64,000 bases of DNA from Bdellovibrionaceae bacterium UBA2316 (GTDB lineage: Bacteria > Bdellovibrionota > Bdellovibrionia > Bdellovibrionales > Bdellovibrionaceae): contig DDVI01000090.1 in NCBI GenBank assembly GCA_002345205.1, positions 1-64,000 on the forward strand, written 5' to 3'. Below the pieces are notes generated by a model. It worked only from the letters and a program-made list of their open reading frames with translations. It made no database searches and had not been told where the DNA came from. The translations under genes and the position numbers were made by a program. Shown in pieces: positions 46,546 to 55,069 of this stretch; position 1 is the stretch's first letter, and each line of letters opens with the position of its first letter.

Positions 46546-46588
46546 TAAGAACCCCTTAATAAACTCATCATTTATTAAGGGGTTCTTA
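46546..46588. repeat. Perfect 18-bp inverted repeat between divergent genes
   Basis: Bases 46546-46563 (TAAGAACCCCTTAATAAA) pair exactly with 46571-46588 around a 7-base loop CTCATCA. It lies between the start of the MMPL transporter (minus) and the start of the secreted protein (plus), so transcription leads away from it on both sides. It would therefore not end either gene. It abuts a -10-like TATAAT at 46589 and could be an operator or part of a promoter leader. Confidence 0.85.
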
Positions 46589-46594
46589 TATAAT
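46589..46594 (+). promoter_or_regulatory. Candidate -10 element (TATAAT) for the secreted-protein gene
   Basis: A perfect TATAAT hexamer sits 84 bases before the ATG at 46679, directly after the inverted repeat, which covers the -35 position. The -35 hexamer there (CATCAT) is poor, as expected for a promoter that depends on a bound protein. AGGAG lies just before the ATG. Confidence 0.45.
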
Positions 46595-46678
46595 GCGTTA
46601 ATAATTCTGATGTTGAACGTTTTATAAAATATTGTTCGTATTGTTATGTAATCAATAAAGTCACAGGAGAAAATTATT

Positions 46679-48292
46679 ATGAGCAAACTTATTAGTTTGG
46701 TAGCTGTGTTGGCTTTTTTTGCGGTGGCAAACTCTGCTCCCAAAGATAGTTGGCCAAAAAAATATGAACCGATGGTTGGTGTGCCAGAAGAGGGGAACGT
46801 AGTTCCTGCAATCACATACGAAGCCTATCTTAAAATGTCGGAAGACGTAAAGAATATGCCGGTACGTAAATTGGCGGCAAATTATGACGACAGTAATATG
46901 AGTACCGAACTAAAAGAACTGCGCGATTCTATCAATAAACTTGGCTATGACAACAATGGGAAAAAACTTCCTAAAGGCGAGTTGTATAAAGAAGCCAATA
47001 AACTTCATAAGATTTTGACGAGTGCCAAAGTTGATATCATGAAAAAACCTAACGATTATAAATTTGTGATGGCCCACCTGGCGCCCATGCACGTTTATCG
47101 TAGTATTGTTTATCGCATGATTCCCGTAGTGGCTCCATCACAAGCGTTAAGACAGTCAGTCGTAGATTCGATTCAAGATGCGTATGCTGATATGAAGCTT
47201 TTTTTCCCAGATTCTGAATGGGAAGTGGGATTTGTATACATCACCGAACCATTCGCGGCAGCTAAAGTTGATGGCGCTGATGTAGCGGCTTCGATGCCTC
47301 AGTTTAAAAATGAAAGTGAAGTTCAAAACTTCCTGATCACGCGTGTGGCAACGGAAACTCAGTGGGCAAATGCCGTCATCGCTTCTGTAACTGTTCCAGC
47401 GTCTGAACCGTTAGTGATCGACAATCGCCTTATCTATGGAAAATCAGCATTTGGTGTTGTTAACAAAGCGGATCTAGATCGTTACACGGTAGTTAGACAG
47501 CAAGACATTCTTGCCGCTCGCGGGCGTTTTGAAAGACAACTCTATTCAATTAAAATGAATGCGGTTTACAATATCGAACGATCGGCGCGTTTAGCATCAG
47601 AAGTTGCGGCTCTTTACGGCATTGAAGTAGCCAAAGCAAAAATCGCTAGCCTACTGAAAAAAGATCCAATGTCGCCTACGCGTAAAGACAGAATCGACAT
47701 CGTGATGAATAATGAATTCAAAAATTCATTCGTTAAAAACCCAAACGCGAACAAATATGTAAATGAAGCAATGGATCATTTAACGAATAGCGTGGTTCTT
47801 AATAAACTTGCTTGGGAAATGTATACGCAATCGAATGATTCTGCGAACGCATTTATTGATCCCGCATTCTTTAAAGCCAGAATTCCAGAAACTAAAAAAG
47901 GTTTCGAGAATGCTATTGGTTTAGTATTCGGTAAACAAAAAACAGTAACTAGCGTAATCACGGGTAAAACGATTGAAATCAATTTCAGAGATTTCATTTT
48001 AAATGGCCTGCCTCATGATAGTAAAAATATGTTACCAACTATTTTCGACGATCAGGGGCCACGCTACTTAACTCGCGATGGTTTCAAATACCGTGATTAT
48101 TCATGGGGACGCGCAATTGGTTGGGATTCTGCTATTTATCAAAACTTGTTCCCTGAATTAAAAACGATAATTAACGATCCAAAACAGGGCAAGAGAACCG
48201 CTGACTTAGCAGTTAATGATCATATGAGAGTTTTCACAGAAAGTCGTGGTGGTACGATCTTGGCTGATTTCTTGTTAGGCTACGTACGCTAA
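46679..48292 (+). CDS. Large secreted protein of unknown function
   Basis: 537 residues with a clean signal peptide (about 1-19, ANSAP). The mature chain is mostly helical, with basic and charged segments, no cysteine and no motif I know. A conserved-looking C-terminal stretch (DQGPRYLTRDGFKYRDYSWGRAIGWDSAIYQNLFPE) may be a functional core. It has its own promoter-like region and a good ribosome site (AGGAG). The PEP-type gene starts 8 bases after its stop, so the two are probably co-transcribed, and it is the only plainly secreted soluble protein in the cluster. It may bind or carry the product, but nothing shows this directly. Confidence 0.72.
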   Translation: MSKLISLVAVLAFFAVANSAPKDSWPKKYEPMVGVPEEGNVVPAITYEAYLKMSEDVKNMPVRKLAANYDDSNMSTELKELRDSINKLGYDNNGKKLPKGELYKEANKLHKILTSAKVDIMKKPNDYKFVMAHLAPMHVYRSIVYRMIPVVAPSQALRQSVVDSIQDAYADMKLFFPDSEWEVGFVYITEPFAAAKVDGADVAASMPQFKNESEVQNFLITRVATETQWANAVIASVTVPASEPLVIDNRLIYGKSAFGVVNKADLDRYTVVRQQDILAARGRFERQLYSIKMNAVYNIERSARLASEVAALYGIEVAKAKIASLLKKDPMSPTRKDRIDIVMNNEFKNSFVKNPNANKYVNEAMDHLTNSVVLNKLAWEMYTQSNDSANAFIDPAFFKARIPETKKGFENAIGLVFGKQKTVTSVITGKTIEINFRDFILNGLPHDSKNMLPTIFDDQGPRYLTRDGFKYRDYSWGRAIGWDSAIYQNLFPELKTIINDPKQGKRTADLAVNDHMRVFTESRGGTILADFLLGYVR

Positions 48293-48300
48293 AATCAAAA

Positions 48301-49902
48301 GTGATCGAAGATCAAAAGAGTCTTATTGCGCTTGAACTTGAAAGGCTCAAGCGTAAAATGCAGAATCAAAAATACATTTTAACTGATACTATGATTGGAG
48401 AGTCGTTGGTTGCCCCAACGACTCTTACTTTTAGTTTATTCGAGACGAGCATTCAGAATGGAAACTCTATCGCTCAAGCTATGAAACGTCTAGGATTTCC
48501 CTTTCTGCATCGTGGGACGGAACCGCCTGCCTATGAACGTATTTTTGGTCGTCCTTATATAAATGTGACAGCATATACCCAGGCGTCTATTCCATTTTGG
48601 CCAATTAATATTTCAGCTAATGGAAAAATCAAAGTAACAGTGAAGCCATCTATTGTTTTTTTGTGGCCGTTAGTAGCGTATCAATTGGTGAAAATAATTT
48701 TTAAAACGAAACGATTCGCGACTCACGCGAATGAAGAATGGCAAACTTTAAAACTACTGAGCGCAAAACAGATTGTTGAAAATGAAAAAAAGACAGACTT
48801 ACTTCAGGGAATTAAAGAGCTGATCGAAACAAGTCAGAATTTTTTTTCGTTTCATATTGCAACTGATTTTTGTTTTGCGGGTATTCAAATTCTTCTGAAA
48901 ATTTTTCATCGCTGGCTTAGGCTGCCTCATGACATTAATGTTTGGGACCCATGTTTTAAAGAAATGTCCCTCATTCAATTTCACTTAGATTTGTGGAAAT
49001 TGAGTCATGATAAAATTTCGAAACAAGAGTTTATTGAAAATCATGGGAGCCGCAGTCACAAGGATTGGGAGATTTCGGCAGCTAGATTTTATGAAGTTGA
49101 TTCTGAATTAGAAAATATGGTGAAGGGCTTAAAGACTAAAGAAAATTTTGAGACTGTCTTTCAGCAACAGCAAATTGAAAAAACAAAACGTCAGTTTGAA
49201 ATCAAAGAACAGTTGCGAACTAGTGCTTCATTTTTTAAAAATATCTATTTGAAATTGGGACAGAGTTATTCTGAAATTTTTATTTTAAGAGAAGCCTCAA
49301 AGCGTTTATGTTTTGACTGGATTGCCTTATTTCGTCGTGTTGTCCTAAGGATCCAAGAAGAGCGCGCGTGGGATAACGTCGTATTCCACTTATCACTAGA
49401 AGAGTTGAAATTGGCCCTCGAAGAAAAAGAACCGGCTAGGCTGAATGATCTATTCACTGCGGCTTGGGCCCGTAAACAGGCGACGGATTGTCTGTCGAAA
49501 ATAAAGCTACCAGGAACTGTTGACACCGACCAATTGGACAAAATTCTAAATTCACCTCAAAATACATTAGGCAAAGATCTTGTTTGTTTATCTCCAGGCG
49601 TTGTGGAAGGACAGGTGATCGTTGTCAATTCCCCATCAGACTGTCACGCTATTTGCGAAAATCATATTGTAGTGACGCGTTTTGTAGACCCTCAGTATAT
49701 TCCGTTCATGATTAAAGCTAAGGGATGGATACTGGAGCAAGGTAGTTTGTTAGGGCATTCTTCGATTTTGGCGCGCGAGGCACTGATTCCAGTCATTTCA
49801 AGTTATAAAGGGGCTACTGATATTTTGGTTCAAGGCACTCGTGTATTACTAGATGCGAATGTGGGTGAAGTCCGCCAGGTCCAAGGTCCAGAAGCTTCTT
49901 GA
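48301..49902 (+). CDS. PEP-utilising mobile-domain protein without ATP-grasp half
   Basis: 533 residues from a GTG start. There is no PPDK ATP-binding domain. Residues about 1-440 are helical, with a segment (REASKRLCFDWIALFRRVVLRIQEE, about 330) resembling the linker region of PEP synthase-like proteins. The C-terminal mobile domain (about 445-533) keeps the phosphohistidine block as GSLLGHSSILAREALIPVI (His 486). A protein with only the swivel domain must get its phosphate from another protein, such as the full-length one at 36868, or use the His for another step. The next gene starts a few bases before its end. Confidence 0.8.
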   Translation: MIEDQKSLIALELERLKRKMQNQKYILTDTMIGESLVAPTTLTFSLFETSIQNGNSIAQAMKRLGFPFLHRGTEPPAYERIFGRPYINVTAYTQASIPFWPINISANGKIKVTVKPSIVFLWPLVAYQLVKIIFKTKRFATHANEEWQTLKLLSAKQIVENEKKTDLLQGIKELIETSQNFFSFHIATDFCFAGIQILLKIFHRWLRLPHDINVWDPCFKEMSLIQFHLDLWKLSHDKISKQEFIENHGSRSHKDWEISAARFYEVDSELENMVKGLKTKENFETVFQQQQIEKTKRQFEIKEQLRTSASFFKNIYLKLGQSYSEIFILREASKRLCFDWIALFRRVVLRIQEERAWDNVVFHLSLEELKLALEEKEPARLNDLFTAAWARKQATDCLSKIKLPGTVDTDQLDKILNSPQNTLGKDLVCLSPGVVEGQVIVVNSPSDCHAICENHIVVTRFVDPQYIPFMIKAKGWILEQGSLLGHSSILAREALIPVISSYKGATDILVQGTRVLLDANVGEVRQVQGPEAS

Positions 49903-49946
49903 TGGCATTGATCGTGCTTCGTTTCTGTTCTACACAGGAGCGCATG

Positions 49947-50435
49947 ATGAATACAAACTTCCCAATTTTTAATGAAGGTCCAATCGCTTCACTCATGAGG
50001 TTAAAAAGCATGAGTTTGGCTGAGTCTCAAAAAGATTTTCAAAAACGCCAGGTTACCGTTGAAATTAAATACTTAGTGGACGTGCAAAGATGGCAAATGT
50101 CGTTCATAAAAAATGAAAATATTATTTTTCAGAAAACATTTTCAAAATCATGTCGATCGGCGATCACCGGTTGGTTTCTGACCTATGACTTGGATCAAGA
50201 TATTATTATAGCAACGAAAGTCCCATGGAAGGCTCTTGAACGTGGGGAAAAGTGGGCAATCTTAGCTTATGTAAATCGTCGTTATTGGAATCAGCTGGAG
50301 CTTCCTGTTGAGTTGTCTTTATGCCAAATAATAAAAATGCCTGAACATCGTTGGCAACCAGCGAATCGCATTTTTAGTGATTGGGATGATATGGGTAAAG
50401 TCTTAAAATTACCGATTAGAAAAAAACGTCGCTAA
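49947..50435 (+). CDS. Small protein of unknown function
   Basis: 162 residues from ATG 49947, which has AGGAG six bases upstream; the frame is open 16 codons further up, overlapping the previous gene, but without a site. It is basic, has no signal peptide or membrane span, and shows a Trp-rich C-terminal half (EKWAILAYVNRRYW and EHRWQPANRIFSDWDDMG). No family is recognised. It sits between the swivel-domain gene and the P450, with which it converges (4-base overlap). A partner role in the same pathway is plausible. Confidence 0.62.
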   Translation: MNTNFPIFNEGPIASLMRLKSMSLAESQKDFQKRQVTVEIKYLVDVQRWQMSFIKNENIIFQKTFSKSCRSAITGWFLTYDLDQDIIIATKVPWKALERGEKWAILAYVNRRYWNQLELPVELSLCQIIKMPEHRWQPANRIFSDWDDMGKVLKLPIRKKRR

Positions 50436-51742
50436 ACTTTTAGAGCGTGAATCCAATGAGCGGTTTTTGGTTTTAAGACGACGCTAATGCTTGGGGTAAG
50501 GTCTATATGTTCGCAGCGCAGATTAAAGTTGCGCAGTACTTGGTATATAATCCATTTTCCTTCCGTAAGCGCAAGTTGACTTCCAATGCACGCACGCGGG
50601 CCAGTTGAAAATGGTAGGAACGCTTTTCTATTATATTCTTTTTCAAAACGTTCAGGTTTGAATTCTAATGGTTGGTCCCAGTATTTTTCACTACGGTGGG
50701 TCACATAGGGGCAAATATTAACGGTACTACCCGGCGCAATCGGGAAGCCCAAAATTGAATCTGATCCGACCGAATCCCGCGAAAATATCCAAACCGGAGG
50801 ACACAGGCGCATTGATTCTTTTACAGCATTTTCAATGGGAGCCAATTGTTGTAGATCGCTGTAGTCCGATACATCAATTGATCGCGCGAAATCGGTGGCC
50901 TCTTTTAGTTTCCCCGGGTTTTTTAATAAAAGTAAAAGTGTCCAGCTTACCATGTGTGCTGAAGTTTCATGGCCAGCCATTACAAATGTAATTAATTGGT
51001 CTTTGATTACGTCATCGCTAATTTCCTGAGGATTTTTTGCTTGTTCAAGAAGTAACGTTTCTAGGTAGTCATGGTGGTGGCCTAGGTTTTTTCTTCGTTT
51101 GCGAATAATATCAAGCAACACGTTATCAATTGTAGATTTATATGAATTAAACTTTTTACGTTTCGCTGTTAAATAGTAATCATCCAAATCAATGAAAGCT
51201 TCCATTCGATGATTTATGAACGAAGCGCAATACTCAAAAGCCGGAGCAAGTATTTCCGTTTGCAACGATAAATCTAAATGAAACATGGTTTGGCTAATAA
51301 TCGACAAAGTTGTTTCGATTATTTGCGTTTGAGGATTCATTCCTTTATTCTGAGTGATCTTCTGTATTGTCGCCGCGGTAACGGATTTTATTGTTTGAAA
51401 ATACTCTTTTATTGCAGGCGGTGTAAATCCCGGTTGCGCGGCTTTACGCATTTGTTGCCATTGATAGCCATCAGAAGTAATTAATCCTGATCCTAAAAAT
51501 GTCTTCAACTTTTCGTAACGTTTGCTTTTTACATAGTTTTTGTGATTCCCGATTAAAATGTGCTGAATAGCTTCGGGATCAAAACAAACGTATCGAAAGG
51601 AACGCCCTTTTTGAAATCGTACAAAATCGCCATACTTAGTATGCATGGACTGAAAAGTTCCCAATGGATCATGGAACAGCTGCGGGTTAATTCCAACAAA
51701 AGGTAGACTATTGGGGCCCGGAGGCGCAAGATTAAGAGACAT
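50432..51742 (-). CDS. Cytochrome P450
   Basis: 436 residues from ATG 51742; a longer frame runs upstream but overlaps the divergent SDR gene, and the P450 fold begins at LAPPGPNSLPFVG. I-helix oxygen-binding motif VMAGHETSAHMV (about 250), K-helix E-S-M-R (about 325) and heme loop FSTGPRACIG with the Cys ligand (about 385) are all present. No N-terminal membrane anchor is seen, so it is likely soluble or peripheral. It would hydroxylate or desaturate a fatty-chain intermediate with electrons from an unlinked ferredoxin system. Its start is only 19 bases from that of the divergent SDR gene. Confidence 0.92.
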   Translation of the reverse strand: MSLNLAPPGPNSLPFVGINPQLFHDPLGTFQSMHTKYGDFVRFQKGRSFRYVCFDPEAIQHILIGNHKNYVKSKRYEKLKTFLGSGLITSDGYQWQQMRKAAQPGFTPPAIKEYFQTIKSVTAATIQKITQNKGMNPQTQIIETTLSIISQTMFHLDLSLQTEILAPAFEYCASFINHRMEAFIDLDDYYLTAKRKKFNSYKSTIDNVLLDIIRKRRKNLGHHHDYLETLLLEQAKNPQEISDDVIKDQLITFVMAGHETSAHMVSWTLLLLLKNPGKLKEATDFARSIDVSDYSDLQQLAPIENAVKESMRLCPPVWIFSRDSVGSDSILGFPIAPGSTVNICPYVTHRSEKYWDQPLEFKPERFEKEYNRKAFLPFSTGPRACIGSQLALTEGKWIIYQVLRNFNLRCEHIDLTPSISVVLKPKTAHWIHALKV

Positions 51743-51761
51743 AGTTAGGATTGTAAACGGT

Positions 51762-52529
51762 ATGGAATTGAAAGACAAAACTATTATTATTTTTGGAGCC
51801 TCAAGTGGAATAGGCGAGGCGTTAGCGCACGCTTTGTCTAAAGATAATAGAGTCGGAACTTTCAGTCGCCGCGTATTTAACAATCCTAATAAAAATATTA
51901 TTGATGTCCAAGGGGACGTTACAAATCTTGCCGACATTAACAACGCAGTGGCTGTATTTAAGGACAAATGGCCCCGTATTGACGGGTTCATTTATAGTGT
52001 CGGTAAAGCTCAATTTACCGATTTTAAAAATTTCAAAGCAGAGAGTGTTCGTTCTGTTATGGATACTAATTTTTTTGGTTTCTTAAATTGTTTAGAAATA
52101 CTGCTACCTGAGCTATTGAAACAAAAATCTGGAATGATCGGTATGGTGTCCGCATTGATGGTGAACCGCAGTTTGCCAAATGGGGCCGCCTATTTTTCTA
52201 CCAAAGCAGCTCAGCACGTATTTTTCGAAGGCCTGCGTTTGGATCTGTACAATCAAGGAATTCAATTTTTTGAAATTCGCCCCGGCTTAGTTGATACGCC
52301 AATGGCAAGGGAAGTTGAAGTAAGAACCGACAAGATGTGGAATGTTGATAAGGCGGCTCATCATATCGTTAATCAGATGAAAAAAAATGAAACTGATATT
52401 TCATTTCCGCTGGATTTAAAACTACTCACTCAGTCTTTAAATATCCTGCCAGATTCTGTGTATTTTAAATTAATTAAAGCTCAGCTAGATAAAAATTTTG
52501 TAAATAAAAACGATAAAACATCTAATTAA
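51762..52529 (+). CDS. Short-chain dehydrogenase/reductase
   Basis: 255 residues from ATG 51762. NAD(P)-binding GASSGIGEAL (about 12), the catalytic Ser in MIGMVSALMV (about 133) and the Tyr-x3-Lys pair in AYFSTKAAQ (about 146) define a classical SDR. It is likely a ketoreductase; given the neighbouring alpha-oxoamine synthase, reduction of a 3-keto sphingoid-like base is one possible job. The next gene is convergent with 4 bases of overlap. A stretch of only 19 bases separates it from the P450 start. Confidence 0.88.
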   Translation: MELKDKTIIIFGASSGIGEALAHALSKDNRVGTFSRRVFNNPNKNIIDVQGDVTNLADINNAVAVFKDKWPRIDGFIYSVGKAQFTDFKNFKAESVRSVMDTNFFGFLNCLEILLPELLKQKSGMIGMVSALMVNRSLPNGAAYFSTKAAQHVFFEGLRLDLYNQGIQFFEIRPGLVDTPMAREVEVRTDKMWNVDKAAHHIVNQMKKNETDISFPLDLKLLTQSLNILPDSVYFKLIKAQLDKNFVNKNDKTSN

Positions 52530-53569
52530 AAGCCCAAGTCTTTACCTAGTTTTAAAAATGCATCCATATAAGCAGGCTGATCAGCTGAATGGTCTCTGTA
52601 CAAATTCCTTGCGATCGATGCATCATAGGCCACATAGGTGTCCGACGTCGTCCTAAGGCATAACTCTGGAAGAGCCGTGACCTCACCGATAAAAACAAGA
52701 TCATGAAACTGTTTGCGATACTCGTTTTCAAACGCGAGTGAGTTGTCACTAGGAACAGAAAAGATCAGTTCGTAGTCTCCACACTCACCAGCTAGTAGTG
52801 TCCATGCTGACAAAGAATATTTTGATCGGGTCTGTTGGGCTAAGGGGTGTAATAGGGTATCTAGTGGATATTCGCAAAAGATACCTTTGTTGTTTACGCG
52901 AACGAGTAAATCCAAAGAATTTAAAAAACCATCGCTTGAATCAATCATGCTGGTTGCATACGCCTTGATAAGTTCTGCTTCTTTTAAGCGAGCCAACGCA
53001 AGAAATTCTACTTCGTTAGAAAGCTCCTGGCCTTTGTTAAGCCAGCGTTCAGCGACCAGACTGTTCCCTTTTCCAGGTTTGGCCGTCGAATAAATTTTAT
53101 CGCCAACATTCATTCCAAAACGCGTAATGGGTTTAGTTTTAGAATGACCAAGGACGGTTAAGTGTAAACTGAAAACCTGGCCAGAGGCGGTGTCCCCACC
53201 AAATAAATACAAGCCATATTTTTCTGCGACATCGTTCACTCCATGCAAAACGTTTTCAATAAATGCTTGGTCATGATTTTGTCCAATAATCAGGCCCTGT
53301 AGAAATCCTTTTGGCCATACACCCACGGCTGCCAAATCACTGAGCGCCGTTTCCAAAGCATGACGACCTAAATTTCGAGGATTAGTAATTAATCCCCAGG
53401 CTTGTTCATCACCTATGATGTCTAAACTGAATGCAAGATAGTTGTTTGGTGATATTTGTATAACTTCGGCATCGCTTTGAAAAAGTGACTCGGACTGCAA
53501 GGGACTGCGCCTAAATTGTTGCAAATGTTGGTTCAAACTAGAAAATTCGCCTAGTTGATTGAGTTTCAT
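52526..53569 (-). CDS. ThiL-like (AIR synthase fold) kinase, copy 1
   Basis: 347 residues from ATG 53569; the frame runs 17 codons further up but that overlaps the upstream kinase gene. ThiL-like signatures are ALSDLAAVGVWP (about 85), LYLFGGDTASG (about 130) and ATSMIDSSDGFLNSLDLL (about 210). ThiL phosphorylates thiamine phosphate with ATP; however, a second copy exists at 58069 in this same cluster, so a changed substrate is likely. It overlaps the lipid-kinase gene by 4 bases (ATGA), so both are translated together. Confidence 0.78.
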   Translation of the reverse strand: MKLNQLGEFSSLNQHLQQFRRSPLQSESLFQSDAEVIQISPNNYLAFSLDIIGDEQAWGLITNPRNLGRHALETALSDLAAVGVWPKGFLQGLIIGQNHDQAFIENVLHGVNDVAEKYGLYLFGGDTASGQVFSLHLTVLGHSKTKPITRFGMNVGDKIYSTAKPGKGNSLVAERWLNKGQELSNEVEFLALARLKEAELIKAYATSMIDSSDGFLNSLDLLVRVNNKGIFCEYPLDTLLHPLAQQTRSKYSLSAWTLLAGECGDYELIFSVPSDNSLAFENEYRKQFHDLVFIGEVTALPELCLRTTSDTYVAYDASIARNLYRDHSADQPAYMDAFLKLGKDLGF

Positions 53570-54483
53570 AGCGACGCCCCTAGGACCGATGTCATCACGT
53601 TTAGTTTTTGCGGTACACATTCAATAATAAATTCTTTGCCGTAATAGATTTCGCCATCTAACTCCAAAGGAATTTCTTGATCCGCAGATAAGGTCATAGT
53701 TTTTCCTTTGAATTCAAGATGTGTGGGGGACGGGTACTCATTTTTCATTGTAAGCTTTAAGAAAACATCGAGTGTGTGAAGCACTCCCTGATCTTCGAAT
53801 AAATGAAAATCTAATAAACCACTTTGAGGTGAATTGTTTCGTTCAAAAAAATAGTCATTCGTGTAGTGTTTGGCTTTTAGAAATTGGATATTTAAATACT
53901 TTTTCTTAGCCCCGCCATTTACAGAAATAGGAGATGCTGAATATTTAAATATGCTTTTTGCAAAAATATAATTATTGGCCGCATTCGTAGATACTCTTTT
54001 CAATTTTTGAGTAAGCCCGCCCGGTTGATTAAAAAGCAAGTTCCCTAGAGCTAAAAAGCCAATAGAGCCATTAGCAGCAAAAAATTTGGTTTCTTGTCGT
54101 CCATCCGCGGTTTTGAAAAAAACCTTTCCTAGGTCAAGGCGTGTAGCAATAGAGGAATCGGCAAGGATCGGAATATTGTGAGAACGGTCAGTCGCAACAG
54201 ACTTCAGAAAGCTACACGAACTACCAAGACCTAAAATGCCTAAGCGAACACGTTGAAAATCAGACTCGCCTTGCAGGACTGAATTGATTACATGATGTAA
54301 CGTTCCGTCTCCGCCACCGATATAGAGATCATTGTTGGATTGGATATGTTTGCGCATTCGGTGGGTTAGTTCTGAAGGCGGTAAAAAAACAGGTTTTAAA
54401 GCGGGAAAATCGGCGGCTACCTTGTTCCATTTGAACTGCGCATTTTGACCAAATGAATCTTGATTGATAAAAACTTCAGGCAT
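53566..54483 (-). CDS. Diacylglycerol/sphingoid kinase-family lipid kinase
   Basis: 305 residues. The DAGK catalytic domain is shown by DLYIGGGDGTLHHVINSVL (about 53-72), the nucleotide-binding GGGDGT loop, and GILGLGSSCSF after it. The C-terminal half is the beta-rich lipid-binding domain ending in ELDGEIYYG. Family members phosphorylate diacylglycerol, sphingosine or ceramide. In a cluster with a serine-palmitoyltransferase-like enzyme, a sphingoid or ceramide kinase is the natural reading. It overlaps the P-loop gene upstream by 8 bases. Confidence 0.85.
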   Translation of the reverse strand: MPEVFINQDSFGQNAQFKWNKVAADFPALKPVFLPPSELTHRMRKHIQSNNDLYIGGGDGTLHHVINSVLQGESDFQRVRLGILGLGSSCSFLKSVATDRSHNIPILADSSIATRLDLGKVFFKTADGRQETKFFAANGSIGFLALGNLLFNQPGGLTQKLKRVSTNAANNYIFAKSIFKYSASPISVNGGAKKKYLNIQFLKAKHYTNDYFFERNNSPQSGLLDFHLFEDQGVLHTLDVFLKLTMKNEYPSPTHLEFKGKTMTLSADQEIPLELDGEIYYGKEFIIECVPQKLNVMTSVLGASL

Positions 54484-55069
54484 CGGGAAATAACTGAGTC
54501 TTCACTCGGATTTGCTCAAATACTTTCGTGGCGTCCAAATCGCCATCGACTTGAATAACATTTTCAAGTTGCGATAAATAATGCTCGAGATTTTTTTTAT
54601 ATGGATCTAATTTATCCCAAAAAAGCTTTTCGTAAGATGATTGCTCAAGCTTTCGCGTTTTGATCGTATCTGTCGAGCATTTAAGATAAATAACTTTATC
54701 GGGGTATTTGAAATGAGTTTCAATAGAAAACCAAAGCGATAGGGGGCTGCCCAGCAGATGCTCGCTCGCAGCGTATTTCGGAAGACCAGCATTAAAAATA
54801 ACTAAATCATAGGCATCGAAATCAACTTGCTTTTCACTTTGCAGAAGCACCGATTGCAAGAATAATGATCGCGCCGCCGGACTCATTTTGGTCAAGAAGA
54901 TATCCAGCGTGTTTTTCATTTCAATTTGCGGAATAGATACAAATAATTTCAAGCTATCCCATATCGAATAAGCGAGAACTTTTTTGTTCTTTAGTTTGCC
55001 ATAGTTAACAATGTTTTCAATTTGAGTATCTTTGCCAGATCCATCAAGACCTGTGATAACCCACTTCAT
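54476..55069 (-). CDS. NMP-kinase-like P-loop protein, not a typical Tmk
   Basis: 197 residues. It starts with the P-loop WVITGLDGSGKDTQIENIV, as in thymidylate kinase. The Tmk family also needs an Asp-Arg-Tyr motif at strand three; here the spot reads DLVIFNAG, so dTMP is probably not the substrate. The LID-like segment KTRKLEQSSYEKL is basic. It may be a kinase for another acceptor in the lipid pathway or a phosphate-transferring partner of the lipid kinase. It overlaps the alpha-oxoamine synthase start by one base. Confidence 0.72.
   Translation of the reverse strand: MKWVITGLDGSGKDTQIENIVNYGKLKNKKVLAYSIWDSLKLFVSIPQIEMKNTLDIFLTKMSPAARSLFLQSVLLQSEKQVDFDAYDLVIFNAGLPKYAASEHLLGSPLSLWFSIETHFKYPDKVIYLKCSTDTIKTRKLEQSSYEKLFWDKLDPYKKNLEHYLSQLENVIQVDGDLDATKVFEQIRVKTQLFPDA

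Noticed and set aside
46546..46588. Rho-independent terminator
   Set aside because: Both neighbouring genes start here and are read away from it, and no T-run of terminator type follows on either strand.
54476..55069. Thymidylate kinase (tmk)
   Set aside because: P-loop present but the family's Asp-Arg-Tyr motif is missing and the context is a lipid cluster.
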